53,768 nucleotides of DNA. It comes from Dehalococcoidia bacterium (lineage in GTDB: Bacteria; Chloroflexota; Dehalococcoidia; Dehalococcoidales; UBA1222). Made by a program: the position numbers and the translations under genes. The stretch lies in assembly GCA_009779255.1 (NCBI GenBank), contig WREQ01000004.1, positions 1-53,768 on the forward strand. Direction: 5' to 3'. Positions within the stretch are counted from its first letter, which is position 1. Every line of letters starts with the position of its first letter. This document shows positions 8,077 through 18,379 of this stretch, piece by piece. Below the pieces are notes generated by a model. That model worked only from the letters and a program-made list of their open reading frames with translations, had not been told where the DNA came from and did no database searches.

Positions 8077-8509
8077 AATCGTAGCGGTTTGCACAAGCGA
8101 AAAAGCGGGAGAGAAAAAGCATGACATCGGCTGCGGCCTGCTGAAAGAGGACTTCGGGCTGGAAGGCGACGCCCACTCCAAGGCGGGCTGGCATCGCCAG
8201 CTGTCACTACTTTCGACGTCCAGCATCGAGAAAATGCGCAAACTGGGCATCGAGGTAGGACCAGGCGATTTCGCGGAGAACCTTACCGTGGATGGACCGG
8301 AGTTGGTGCTTTACGAGCTGCCCATCGGGCAGCGCATCAAAGTAGGAAGCGACATCCTGCTGGAAGTCACACAAATCGGCAAAGAATGTCACTCACACTG
8401 CGAGATTTTCAAACAGGTCGGCAAGTGCGTCATGCCTCACGAGGGTATTTTCACTCGCGTCATCAAAGGCGGAGAGGTAAAGACCGGCGATGATGTAGTA
8501 TTGGTCTAG
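8069..8509 (+). CDS. MOSC domain protein
   Basis: The 146-residue protein is a stand-alone MOSC (molybdenum cofactor sulfurase C-terminal) domain. Signs are the N-terminal [34 protein letters not shown], the [12 protein letters not shown] region and the Cys-containing [17 protein letters not shown] domains bind or handle sulfur and molybdopterin. Its start overlaps moaC, so it belongs to the moa operon and probably acts in cofactor sulfuration or transfer; the exact reaction is not established for such short members. Confidence 0.92.
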   Translation: MAKIVAVCTSEKAGEKKHDIGCGLLKEDFGLEGDAHSKAGWHRQLSLLSTSSIEKMRKLGIEVGPGDFAENLTVDGPELVLYELPIGQRIKVGSDILLEVTQIGKECHSHCEIFKQVGKCVMPHEGIFTRVIKGGEVKTGDDVVLV

Positions 8510-8597
8510 AACAGAACCTTTCCAGTTTGATTGTCTGGTTCACCTGTACAAAGTTTTATAATCTTCCCACGATTGGCGATGCAAGAAACGCTCCAGC

Positions 8598-9791
8598 CTA
8601 AAACAGGATAACGCGCACGGCGGAGCCGGCAGGCAGATCGGCATCCGCCGGAATGACGGTGTAGCCTTCTGCGCGCGCCATGCTGGTGATGGCGCCGGCG
8701 TTTTTGAACACATTGAAGACCTGGCCGGCTTCCAGCCGCACCGGCAGAAACAACGGCCTTCCGGGAACGCCTTTCAAATCCTCCCCAGTCACCGCAGAGA
8801 CCTCGTGCGATTTGGCTTCCGGCAGGCGTGCCATACGGCGCACAGCGGGCGCCAGCAGCAAATAGGCATTCATCAGACAAGAAGTGGGATACCCAGGCAT
8901 ACCAAGAACAGGTTTGCCGTTTACCACAGCAAAAGCCGATGGTTTGCCAGGTTTAAGCCGCACTCCGTGAAACTTTACCTCACCCATCTCTTCCAGTAGT
9001 TCAGGCATGTAATCCTTTTCCCCAACCGATGAGCCGCCGGATGTCACCACCATGTCGGCGGACGCCAGCGCCTGCTCCAACGCGGCCTTGAGCCCGTCCC
9101 TATCATCGGCAGCTATCGCCAGCAGGCGCGGAATGCCCCCGTTCTGCACTATGACAGCCGCCAGCGTGTGAGAGTTGATATCGTATACCTGGGCGTCGTT
9201 CAGCTTCCCACCAGGAGCAACAATTTCCGAACCGGTCGTGAGGATAGCCACCACCGGAGAGGCAAATACCTTTACCTCCCCAAACCCCTGCGCAGCCAGC
9301 ACGCCAATGCGCGCAGGAGCAAGCAGAGTACCGGATTTCAACACAACCTCACCAGCCACGATGTCCGATCCCCTGAGCAGAATGTTAGAGCCTTTCGACC
9401 AGCCATGGGTGATATTGACGCTATCGCCGATACGGCTGGTATCCTCAACCATCACTACGGTATCGGCGCCCTGCGGCAGACGCGCACCAGTTGTTATGTA
9501 AACAGCCTGCCCCGCCATAAGCGGTTTTTTCGCCACACTGCCGGCGTATAACTCACCCGTCACCTCCAGAGTTGCCGGAACAGAGGCTATATCGGCAGCC
9601 TGCACGGCGTAGCCATCCATGGAGGCACGGTCGAATGGGGGCGTTGAATCAGCGGCGACAATATCCTCGGCCAAAACGCGCCCGGGCGCCATGTCAAGCG
9701 GCACGGCCTCGACACGCTCCACGAAGTTCATCGCGCTCTGCACCGCGGTAAGCGCCTGGTCAAACTCCACCAGCTTTGCAAGTGGCTTCAT
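8598..9791 (-). CDS. moeA: Molybdopterin molybdenumtransferase MoeA
   Basis: This 397-residue protein inserts molybdate into adenylylated molybdopterin. Motifs include FDRASMDGYAVQ near the N-terminus, the MoCF domain TSGGSSVGEKDYMPELL with KPGKPSAFAV, and the C-terminal domain IV ending VILF. I set the start at ATG 9791 (MKPLAKLVEF) because this is the family N-terminus and it overlaps the upstream mog/moaB stop (ATGA, 9788-9791). It is convergent with moaA-moaC-MOSC; the 88-bp gap holds a small GAACC/GGTTC hairpin. Confidence 0.96.
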   Translation of the reverse strand: MKPLAKLVEFDQALTAVQSAMNFVERVEAVPLDMAPGRVLAEDIVAADSTPPFDRASMDGYAVQAADIASVPATLEVTGELYAGSVAKKPLMAGQAVYITTGARLPQGADTVVMVEDTSRIGDSVNITHGWSKGSNILLRGSDIVAGEVVLKSGTLLAPARIGVLAAQGFGEVKVFASPVVAILTTGSEIVAPGGKLNDAQVYDINSHTLAAVIVQNGGIPRLLAIAADDRDGLKAALEQALASADMVVTSGGSSVGEKDYMPELLEEMGEVKFHGVRLKPGKPSAFAVVNGKPVLGMPGYPTSCLMNAYLLLAPAVRRMARLPEAKSHEVSAVTGEDLKGVPGRPLFLPVRLEAGQVFNVFKNAGAITSMARAEGYTVIPADADLPAGSAVRVILF

Positions 9792-10291
9792 CGGGAAGCC
9801 TCGCGAAGCAGATGACCAATCTCCGGCAGGATTATCTTCTCCAGCGCCAGCCTGACCGCCTTGGGCGATCCTGGCAGGCAAATCGCAATCTTGCCGAGAG
9901 CGACCCCTGCGGTAGCCCGACTGAGAATACTACCCGTACCGATTTCCTGATAGGTAAGGAATCGGAACAGCTCCCCGAAACCATCCAGCCGTTTTTCCAG
10001 CATCGGCAGCACCGTTTCAATGGTAATATCTTTCTTAGATGCGCCGGTACCGCCGCTAATGATAATCACCTGCGTACCGGCAGAATGCAACAGGTCTCCC
10101 AATTTTTCACGGATGGATTCTGCATCATTCTTGAGCATTGCAAAGGAACTTACCTTGTGCCCGGCCGCTGTCAGCCCGTCAACCAGCAGTTTGCCGGACT
10201 CATCGGTCTTTTCGGTGCGCGAGTCGGAAATAATGACTACGGCGCAGTCGACAACCTGAGGCGATATATCCTTGTGATCTTCGTATCCCAT
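9788..10291 (-). CDS. MogA/MoaB-family molybdopterin adenylyltransferase
   Basis: The 167-residue single MoCF-domain protein carries ISDSRTEKTDESG, the hallmark ISGGTGASKKD and the C-terminal CLPGSPKAV loop. It adenylates molybdopterin, making the substrate of MoeA, with which it is translationally coupled. Sequence alone does not separate MogA from MoaB. GCAGGAG precedes ATG 10291. MoaD, MoaE and MobA genes are not in the window and must lie elsewhere. Confidence 0.94.
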   Translation of the reverse strand: MGYEDHKDISPQVVDCAVVIISDSRTEKTDESGKLLVDGLTAAGHKVSSFAMLKNDAESIREKLGDLLHSAGTQVIIISGGTGASKKDITIETVLPMLEKRLDGFGELFRFLTYQEIGTGSILSRATAGVALGKIAICLPGSPKAVRLALEKIILPEIGHLLREASR

Positions 10292-10402
10292 ATCAATCTC
10301 CTGCGGAAATATCCCGTGAGGACTAAGGTATTATAGCCAGACAGGCAAACGGGCGCAACGCCAGTCAACAGCATTACTCAAAAACCCAGCCGTGTGGGCG
10401 CG

Positions 10403-10431
10403 TTGAGTTTAGTCCTGCATTCATGTATCAT
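10403..10431 (+). promoter_or_regulatory. Putative promoter of the universal stress protein gene
   Basis: TTGAGT (10403-10408), a 17-bp spacer and TATCAT (10426-10431) lie 22 nt before ATG 10453. Confidence 0.5.
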
Positions 10432-10452
10432 AAACGAACTGGGGTCGGGCTT

Positions 10453-11334
10453 ATGTTCAAAAAAATGCTGGTTCCGCTGGATGGTTCTGAAATCTCTGAA
10501 GTCACGTTCAATTACGCCAGAGAACTGGCGGAGCGTTTTGACGGGCTTGAGGTTATCCTTCTGCATGTCTCGCAGGATCGAGCCGCCGCCATGCACCGCA
10601 CCTATATTGAGCATTCCGCCGCCAAAATCCGCGAGGCCGCCGGCAGGCCTGACGTCAACGTACGCGGTGAATTGCTGTTCGGCACGCCAGCGGACGAAAT
10701 CCTGCGCTATACCCAGCAAAACCGCGTCGATATCATCCTGATGGCAACCCACGGACGCTCCGGCGTCAGCCGCTGGGCCATGGGCAGCGTAACCTACAAG
10801 GTACTGCGCCAGGCTAAAGTGCCGGTGTTGCTGGTGCGCGCCGGAATAGACGACGCCATCATTTTGGACAAGCTCCCCGAGCGACGCATCTTGGTGGCGC
10901 TGGACGGCACAAAATCGGCGGAGGCAGTGTTGCCCTCAGTGGAGGCTATCGCCACCCAATGGGGCAAGGATTCGGTACAAATAATACTGATTCGCACCTG
11001 CACCCCCACGCAAATATGCTCCGATTATCCTTCCGACCTGGAGCAGAGCTGGGAGGCGCGGGTCGAGCAGGAAAACCTGAAATGCAGCCTGGTGGCCGGA
11101 GCATATCTGGCAGATATTGAAAAACACTTCAAGGACGCAGGGTTCAGGGTCAGGTCGGAAATACCGTTCGGAGATCCGGCAGAAGAAATCCTGCAGGCTT
11201 CGGTGAACAACAACGCCAATCTTATTGCCATGGTGCTACACGGCCGCTCCGGCATCAGCCGCTGGGCCTACGGCGATACCGCAGAAGACGTCATGCTGGG
11301 CGCCCGCACGCCAATTATGCTGGTTAAAAGCTGA
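10453..11334 (+). CDS. Tandem universal stress protein (UspA family, two domains)
   Basis: The 293-residue protein contains two UspA domains of about 145 residues. The first begins MFKKMLVPLDGSEIS, with the ATP-binding signature MATHGRSGVSRWAMGS. The second begins RRILVALDGTKSAEA, with MVLHGRSGISRWAYGD. Both G-2x-G-9x-G(S/T)-type nucleotide loops look intact, although the last Gly-Ser is altered in domain 2. I chose ATG 10453 because it starts the conserved domain. It appears monocistronic, divergent from mog/moaB. The role is probably stress tolerance; the partner is unknown. Confidence 0.93.
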   Translation: MFKKMLVPLDGSEISEVTFNYARELAERFDGLEVILLHVSQDRAAAMHRTYIEHSAAKIREAAGRPDVNVRGELLFGTPADEILRYTQQNRVDIILMATHGRSGVSRWAMGSVTYKVLRQAKVPVLLVRAGIDDAIILDKLPERRILVALDGTKSAEAVLPSVEAIATQWGKDSVQIILIRTCTPTQICSDYPSDLEQSWEARVEQENLKCSLVAGAYLADIEKHFKDAGFRVRSEIPFGDPAEEILQASVNNNANLIAMVLHGRSGISRWAYGDTAEDVMLGARTPIMLVKS

Positions 11335-11363
11335 CGGCTATTTCCGGCATACCCATACACTTC

Positions 11364-11777
11364 TTACGCGCCGTTCTTCAGCCTGAAGATCTTTTTGAGA
11401 AGCTTGAACAGCTCCAGCTTTACGAATATCGTGGATGTCAGCCCCAAAGCCATCAGCCACTCCCCCATATCAAGCGAGTGGGTTATTGAAAAAACCATGC
11501 ATAGCAGGCAGATGCACGATAAGCACCAGAAGCACAATTTCCCATGCAATGGCCAGCTATTCTTGAAAATCCCCACACGGAATATGGAACGCTCCAGTAA
11601 ACGGCAATTGAAGGCCTTGAAAAACTGCACCAGAATCAGAATAACGAAACACGGGCTTTGCGCTTCCTCAAGAGGTTTTTCGGCTTTGACAGCCCATCCT
11701 TTAACAGGCACAGTTCCCTGACGATAGCGATGGCGGTGGCCTTGTGATCTCCGGCAATCATCACCGTGCGGATTCCG
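11364..11777 (-). pseudogene. Remnant of a P-type cation-transporting ATPase
   Basis: One minus-strand frame near 11710-11777 reads AGIRTVMIAGDHKATAIAI, the phosphorylation-domain hinge of P-type ATPases (consensus TGDHxxTA). A second frame down to the stop at 11364 reads LVQFFKAFNCR followed by the last transmembrane helices and VKLELFKLLKK, the C-terminal end of P2-type (Ca2+-type) pumps. The hundreds of residues normally between, and the whole N-terminal half, are missing. Immediately upstream lies a dispersed repeat (about 11785-11860), probably at the break point. Confidence 0.75.
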
Positions 11778-11784
11778 GCGTCCA

Positions 11785-12000
11785 CCCATGCAGACCGGAA
11801 TGACATTCTCTTTCCCGCGTCATTGCAGGATTGCCCCGCAATCCAGAATGCTCGTAAATCCATGCCGGAGAAGCGAGCCTGCGAGTGACGAAGCATCCGG
11901 AGGAGGCGGGAGTAGTAATTGGCACCTCACCACCAGGATGGACTTGTGCGAAACTCATAACTGACCACTGAAAACTGATTACTTTCGGCCTTGTGTCCCC
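11785..12000. repeat. Intergenic dispersed-repeat patch
   Basis: No gene is seen here. The stretch contains GGAATGACATTC and GCAATCCAGAATG, related to CATTCCGGCTAAAGCC and GCAATCCAG at 45889-45917. Near 11953-11981 it also has ACTGAAAACTGATTAC, a motif that recurs at 3184, 7500, 27283, 33530 and 47217. It looks like degenerate REP-type sequence. Confidence 0.35.
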
Positions 12001-12024
12001 AAACACCTGGACAAGCATGGCTGC

Positions 12025-12053
12025 TTGTCAGCCGCCGGCGCCGGTGTTATAAT
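12025..12053 (+). promoter_or_regulatory. Putative promoter of the TIGR00725-eno operon
   Basis: TTGTCA (12025-12030), a 17-bp GC-rich spacer and a perfect TATAAT (12048-12053) lie 25 nt before ATG 12079. Confidence 0.6.
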
Positions 12054-12078
12054 CCCCCGTACCCCTTAGGAATTGATA

Positions 12079-13841
<1,763 letters not shown>

Positions 13842-13906
13842 AGGCCGGCCAGTGTGATAGGCTTCGCTAATTCCGTTCTGGTTGGTTCGTAGAATCATTG
13901 ATGGCA

Positions 13907-13941
13907 AATTGAGCGTTCTCCCTACAGGAGAACGCTCAATT
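13907..13941. terminator. 15-bp perfect hairpin between eno and the lipoprotein genes
   Basis: AATTGAGCGTTCTCC (13907-13921) and its exact reverse complement (13927-13941) flank a 5-nt loop. It sits between convergent genes and could end both transcripts, although neither side has a long U-run. Only the right arm recurs in the duplicated copy at 27366. Confidence 0.6.
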
Positions 13942-13984
13942 CTTCAGCGGGTTGGACAGCAAGATAAATAGAGTGTTGAAGATT

Positions 13985-14491
13985 TTACATCGGATTCTGC
14001 GTAGGCGGAAAGGATTGATATTCCTCAGTGTTCGCGCAGTAATCATATAGCATATTGCTAAATGCCCACAGGTTTGGATATGATGCATACGCCGAATTGT
14101 TATAAATAATGGTATGCAACTCACCGTTTAAGCGGAATGTGATTCTATAATCCACCCATGGAGATATTATAGGCCCTTCTGTCAACGTATCACCAAGCCC
14201 GCTGAGTGATTTTATATCATGCTCAACGAGGGCATTGTAAATGAGCTTTAAATCATCGCTTGGTATAACATACGTTGTATAAATATAGTCTCCAACGCTT
14301 GGACTAAAAGTCTTACCTATAATTTTTCTTTTAGTATCAAGCATTGTCCTGAATGGGCCGGAACGCCAGTCGTTTTCATAGATGATATAAAAGTCACTGG
14401 GCATAACAGTTGGTGCGGGCGCTGCAGTAGTGGTCAGTTTCGTGGTATCCACGTTTCGGCAGGCAGGGAGCATACCCAAAACAACAACCAT
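13985..14491 (-). CDS. Putative lipoprotein, island paralogue B
   Basis: About 168 residues, with a Cys that fits a lipobox (MLPAC) and the family core FYIIYENDW...LDTKRKIIGK...VIPSDDLKLIYNALVEHDIKS...YRITFRLNGEL. The family is shared with 14592-15131 and 28713-29354 but has no known function. The signal peptide is odd: from ATG 14491 it lacks a positively charged start. An upstream ATG at 14511 would supply MRKLLL but is out of frame by one step, so the signal sequence may be frameshifted. It is probably cotranscribed with the upstream paralogue. The coding region is more AT-rich than its neighbours. Confidence 0.65.
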   Translation of the reverse strand: MVVVLGMLPACRNVDTTKLTTTAAPAPTVMPSDFYIIYENDWRSGPFRTMLDTKRKIIGKTFSPSVGDYIYTTYVIPSDDLKLIYNALVEHDIKSLSGLGDTLTEGPIISPWVDYRITFRLNGELHTIIYNNSAYASYPNLWAFSNMLYDYCANTEEYQSFPPTQNPM

Positions 14492-14591
14492 GGCAATAAC
14501 AACTTCCTCATAGTCAAACCCTTGTCATAGCTGTGATTTCACACGCACTTTAACCACTCACACGGCTAATGCGCTGCGGCAATGCACTTTA

Positions 14592-15131
14592 TCAAGGCCA
14601 TGAGGCTTCCGGAAGTGACTGATATGCATCGTTATCTGCGTAGTACTTCACTAAAACGCTGGACACAAATGTAAATAAATCGCGATTGCCTCCCCCACTG
14701 GAAGTTGACCCATCCCAAAGTATGGGATACACCGTGCCGTATAACCAAAAGGTTATTCGATAAGTGCGATTGTCAGATATGCTAACCCATTTATTGCTTT
14801 TGATTAACGAACCCCTATACGCTGTAATCCTATACTTGGCAATGCCGTCATATATAGCCTGTAAATGCTCATGCGGCATCTGGTAGTAAACGGAGGCATA
14901 TTGGCCGCCACCCAGGTATTTACCCACGATGTTATTGCGTGTATCCAGCAGAGTCATGAAACCGGACTGAGGAAACCCGGCTACTGCCATTTCGTAAATG
15001 ATGTAGAAATTATTCGGCATATCCTCCGGCATATCCTCAACCCTATTTTTCGGCATACACCCGAATGATAGTGTCAGAATCATTATTGCCAGAACGGCCG
15101 ATAACAACCTTTTCAGCACTATTATTACCAT
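14592..15131 (-). CDS. Putative lipoprotein, island paralogue A
   Basis: The 179-residue protein begins MVIIVLKRLLSAV with a lipobox LSFGC, so it should be exported and lipid-anchored. The mature part has the family core NNFYIIYE, LDTRNNIVGKY, MPHEHLQAIYDGI and RITFWLYGTVYP. ATG 15131 follows AAGGGA and gives the best signal peptide (15158 is an alternative). It is first in a two-gene operon from the promoter at 15216-15244. Function is not recognised; it resembles a small secreted sensor or inhibitor in size only. Confidence 0.72.
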   Translation of the reverse strand: MVIIVLKRLLSAVLAIMILTLSFGCMPKNRVEDMPEDMPNNFYIIYEMAVAGFPQSGFMTLLDTRNNIVGKYLGGGQYASVYYQMPHEHLQAIYDGIAKYRITAYRGSLIKSNKWVSISDNRTYRITFWLYGTVYPILWDGSTSSGGGNRDLFTFVSSVLVKYYADNDAYQSLPEASWP

Positions 15132-15215
15132 GCGGTAAATTCCCTTATCACGAAGCACCTGATATTCATCGGGTCTCTTGAATCAGGAGTTTTTCATGTT
15201 CCTGCTTATGACTTG

Positions 15216-15273
15216 ACTCTAGCAATTCAAAGCAGGGTTGTCAAGCATTCGCTATATATTCTCCGTAAATATC
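15216..15273 (-). promoter_or_regulatory. Promoter of lipoprotein island 1 with upstream shared box
   Basis: On the minus strand TTGACA (15239-15244), a 17-bp spacer and TAGAGT (15216-15221) form the promoter. The box GATATTTACGGAGAAT (15258-15273) ends 13 bp upstream of the -35. The same box stands 11 bp upstream of a TTGACA at 29804-29809, which suggests a common regulator. Confidence 0.55.
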
Positions 15274-15329
15274 TATTCTATCCGCTTGCAACTCAGCCAA
15301 ACGATTTGCGCCTCTGTCAGCACCCCCAC

Positions 15330-16178
15330 CTACCCCTCAAGCCACCTCAAAAAGTCCTCGTTGGATGAGAACCAGTGCAGATTCTTGTCGTTGAAGCAGA
15401 CGCTCACCGTCAGACCGAGCTGATCACCAGATCGTGACCACCAATCGGACCAGTCACCCAACACTTCCGCAGCAGGAGCGCTGCGATTGCTGCGGGGATT
15501 ATTAAGGAAACTCCCGGCCGGATCCAGTATGGATAACCCGCCGCCGCTCACCGGTATGATCACCGCCGCGTGTCCAGACCCATCATCGAAGAACACTATG
15601 ACCACATAAGCATCTATATCAGAAGCAGAATAAGCCCGAATCATGCTGAGCAGCAGCAACGCCATATCCTCGCAGTCACCTGTCCGGATGTTCAGAGTTT
15701 CGACTGGCCGCTGCCAACCTGCCTGCTCCAACCACTCCCCATAATTCCGCGCGACCGACGGCAGCGGCTCCGACACATCGTCAACATAGTCAATATTGCG
15801 ATAAACCCATGAATACAACGTGGTCAAATCGCGCCGTGTTTTAGAGGCATCCGAAGCATCGTAACCGGACACCAGCGACTGCACTTGCGCTACAATAAAT
15901 GGGTCATCAGGGGTAACGAAGGCCTTCATGGCATTTGCCGCAGACATCTCGTTTGCCAGCGGAATGAAGAATCTCCAGATCATAATCAGAGCCAGCAGTA
16001 GCAGCACCGGAATTATGGAGAACTTGAATCTGTTGTGGCGGCTGACGGGAGCATGATGAACGGCGAAATCAGACAATAATGCCGTGCTGCCAGGCGGCAG
16101 GTTGCATGGTCTGCCGCATCGGGAACAGAACATGGCACCAGCCGAAACGATACCGCCGCAGCTATTGCAGTAAAACAC
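15330..16178 (-). CDS. Zinc-ribbon, membrane-anchored transglutaminase-like protein
   Basis: The 282-residue protein starts with a zinc ribbon (CNSCGG...CSRCGRPC, residues 4-26). A single membrane segment (about 53-72) and a transglutaminase-like cysteine peptidase core follow. The predicted catalytic triad is Cys in TGDCEDMALLLL, His in GHAAVI and Asp in ILDPAG. Such domains cleave or crosslink proteins; here it would face the outside while the ribbon stays inside. The start is GTG 16178 with GGGAGTGAG upstream. Substrate unknown. Confidence 0.78.
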   Translation of the reverse strand: MFYCNSCGGIVSAGAMFCSRCGRPCNLPPGSTALLSDFAVHHAPVSRHNRFKFSIIPVLLLLALIMIWRFFIPLANEMSAANAMKAFVTPDDPFIVAQVQSLVSGYDASDASKTRRDLTTLYSWVYRNIDYVDDVSEPLPSVARNYGEWLEQAGWQRPVETLNIRTGDCEDMALLLLSMIRAYSASDIDAYVVIVFFDDGSGHAAVIIPVSGGGLSILDPAGSFLNNPRSNRSAPAAEVLGDWSDWWSRSGDQLGLTVSVCFNDKNLHWFSSNEDFLRWLEG

Positions 16179-16245
16179 TCTGGCTCACTCCCCAAAATAC
16201 GTTCAACCGGCACACCGGCTGATTATCACCTGATAAAACGCCTCG

Positions 16246-16878
16246 CTAACGGATGAAATTCGTCCTGACCAGCGCCTCTCGCTCCGGCAGTGGCACGCCG
16301 GCCGCAAAACCAGCCTCTTTGCACTTCAGGAACCACGCCATGTTGCGCGCCAGCACGCGCATGATCTGCAATCCTTCAATATCCCGACGCACATCTTCAG
16401 GCGTATGCCCATGCACCATGTTCCAGTAGCGGGACGAAATGACCGGCATCTCGGAAATGGTGAAATATTTGTTCAGCTGGTCGAAGGCAGCAGTAGTTCC
16501 AGCCCGTCGCGCCGAAACCACGCCTGCCGCCGGCTTGAGATAGAACGAGCGCCGCCCGGACTGCGCGTCCGCGTAAAACACGCGATCCATGAAGCAGGTC
16601 ATGGCCCCGCCCAGCGCCGCGTAATGCACCGGCGAACCGAAAACGAAGCCATCGGCATCACTGGCAACATCCAGAAACTCGTTGACCCTGTCCTCGAAAA
16701 CACAGCGCCCAAGTTCGGCACACCTCCTGCAGGCAACGCAGCCAGACAGCGGCCGGGCGCCTATCTGGAAAATCTCTGTTTCGATGCCTTCCACAAGCAG
16801 TGTGTTCGCCACCTCCTCCAGCGCCGTATAGGTGCAACCGTTGGCATGGAGTGAACCGTTAACCAGCAAAACTTTCAT
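16246..16878 (-). CDS. Flavodoxin-like NAD(P)H-dependent FMN reductase family protein
   Basis: The 210-residue protein has the flavodoxin-fold N-terminus KVLLVNGSLHANGCTYTAL, a CVACRRC pair (residues about 47-52), FGSPVHYAALGG and FMDRVFY, as in FMN-binding reductases and iron-sulfur flavoproteins. The CxxC pattern resembles that family's cysteine region, but a full four-Cys cluster motif is not clear. ATG 16878 follows GGGAGAGAG. Substrate unknown; it may handle quinones or act in redox homeostasis. Confidence 0.85.
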   Translation of the reverse strand: MKVLLVNGSLHANGCTYTALEEVANTLLVEGIETEIFQIGARPLSGCVACRRCAELGRCVFEDRVNEFLDVASDADGFVFGSPVHYAALGGAMTCFMDRVFYADAQSGRRSFYLKPAAGVVSARRAGTTAAFDQLNKYFTISEMPVISSRYWNMVHGHTPEDVRRDIEGLQIMRVLARNMAWFLKCKEAGFAAGVPLPEREALVRTNFIR

Positions 16879-17169
16879 ATCTCTCTCCCATATCTGACTG
16901 TTATATGATAGACCGCCGGTAAAAAATTCTCCACCTTTTGGGGGTTATTATCCGTTATTTTAACTGATGTTGAGAAAAACTTTTAGCAATGCATCTGGGT
17001 TAGCCCTACATACAGCGAAATATGTCGTAACTCCTGGAGAGAAACATTACTAACCAAGTTTACCATATCATGTAAAGCCCCCTGACTTGTGACAAGGTTA
17101 ATCCATGGTGTGAGATAACCATCTATTGGCATAGCATGCCTCTTCTGAATAGACCATAGAGCCGCTACT

Positions 17170-17198
17170 TTGCCAACCGCCACACAACCGCCTAAAAT
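17170..17198 (+). promoter_or_regulatory. Promoter giving a probable leaderless dehydratase-type mRNA
   Basis: TTGCCA (17170-17175), a 17-bp spacer and TAAAAT (17193-17198) end 10 nt before ATG 17209. The rest of the 330-bp gap (16879-17208) has no supported gene; a minus-strand frame there runs into this gene antisense. Confidence 0.5.
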
Positions 17199-17208
17199 AT
17201 AAGCCGGA

Positions 17209-18288
17209 ATGCAAAACGTAAATAAGTCAGTCGGCATCACCACCACCGTCCCAGTCGAGGTCATGATAGCTGCGGGCTACACACCGATAGACCTCAACAA
17301 TATCTTCATTTCCGACGAACACCCAGAACGGCTGGTGCGCACCGCAGAGCGCGCCGGATTCCCGCTCAACACCTGCGCATGGATTAAGGGGATTTATGCG
17401 GTGGTGCTGGAGCGGGGCATCGACGCCGTGCTGGGCGTCACCACCGGCGACTGCTCCAACACCGCCATGCTGATGGAGGTGCTGGGGACGCGTGGGGTGA
17501 AGACCATCCCCTTCCCATATCCCGACCACCCCGACACCGCGCTGATGCAGGCCGCGCTGGAGCGGCTGGCAGACGACATGGGAACAACGACAGCAGAAGC
17601 GGAGAGGGTAAAGGAAGCTCTGAGTCCGGCACGCAATGCAGTTCACGAACTCGACCGACTGACCTGGCAGGAAAACACCATCTCAGGGTTCGAGAACCAC
17701 TACTGGCTGGTATCTGGCTCTGACTTCAACAGGGACACGGAAAAATATCAATCAGACATTGAGACGCTTATCGCCGAAGCGAAAAAGAGGCCGGCCTATC
17801 CCGCCAGCGAACTAAGACTGGGCTACATCGGCGTGCCTTCGGTTTACGGCAGGGAATTGTATCCCTTCCTTGAACAAAACGGGGCGCGGGTGGTATATAA
17901 TGAAATCCAGCGCCAGTTCGCCATGCCGGAGCACGGCAGACCGCTGGCGGAGCAGTACACACGCTATACCTATCCATATGACATCGTGGGACGTATTCGT
18001 GACATCAAAAGCGAAATTGAAAAGCGGAGTATTGATGGCATTATCCACTACGTGCAGGCCTTCTGCCATCGCGCCATCGGCGACATCGTGCTGCGACAAC
18101 GGCTGGGCGTACCTGTCCTCACCATCGAGGGCAACGCCGAATTCGGCCTCACCCAGCACCTGAAAACACGTCTAGAGGCATTCGTGGACATGCTGGCGCA
18201 GCTCAAGCAAAGAGCCAGGCAGGATTCAAGCGGGGACGCTCCAGTCAATGGAGAGATGCCAGCATCTCCCCACTTGCGGGGAAAGTGA
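17209..18288 (+). CDS. 2-hydroxyacyl-CoA dehydratase (HgdB/HgdC-like) family protein
   Basis: The 359-residue protein has the family's N-terminus (VGITTTVPVEVMIAAGYTPIDLNNIF). Cysteines lie in NTCAWIKG, TTGDCSN and a late YVQAFCHR segment, as in [4Fe-4S]-binding dehydratase subunits; VLTIEGNAEFG is near the C-terminus. Characterised relatives dehydrate 2-hydroxyacyl-CoA or reduce benzoyl-CoA with an activator ATPase. No partner subunit or activator is adjacent, so the true substrate is open. The C-terminal ~25 residues are low in complexity and may be an unconserved tail. Confidence 0.85.
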   Translation: MQNVNKSVGITTTVPVEVMIAAGYTPIDLNNIFISDEHPERLVRTAERAGFPLNTCAWIKGIYAVVLERGIDAVLGVTTGDCSNTAMLMEVLGTRGVKTIPFPYPDHPDTALMQAALERLADDMGTTTAEAERVKEALSPARNAVHELDRLTWQENTISGFENHYWLVSGSDFNRDTEKYQSDIETLIAEAKKRPAYPASELRLGYIGVPSVYGRELYPFLEQNGARVVYNEIQRQFAMPEHGRPLAEQYTRYTYPYDIVGRIRDIKSEIEKRSIDGIIHYVQAFCHRAIGDIVLRQRLGVPVLTIEGNAEFGLTQHLKTRLEAFVDMLAQLKQRARQDSSGDAPVNGEMPASPHLRGK

Positions 18289-18379
18289 GAGAAGGGTAAA
18301 GTTATTGATAAAGAATCTCTCTTCAAGTTAGTTGCGCAATCATCTATCATCGTCAAATAAAATATTGGGGAGGAGAAAT

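Noticed and set aside
16983-17264. Minus-strand 93-codon frame with a hydrophobic part, in the gap before the dehydratase-type gene
   Set aside because: Its start region is antisense to the conserved N-terminus of the 17209 gene and it covers that gene's promoter. No ribosome binding site or family was seen, though a relic cannot be excluded.
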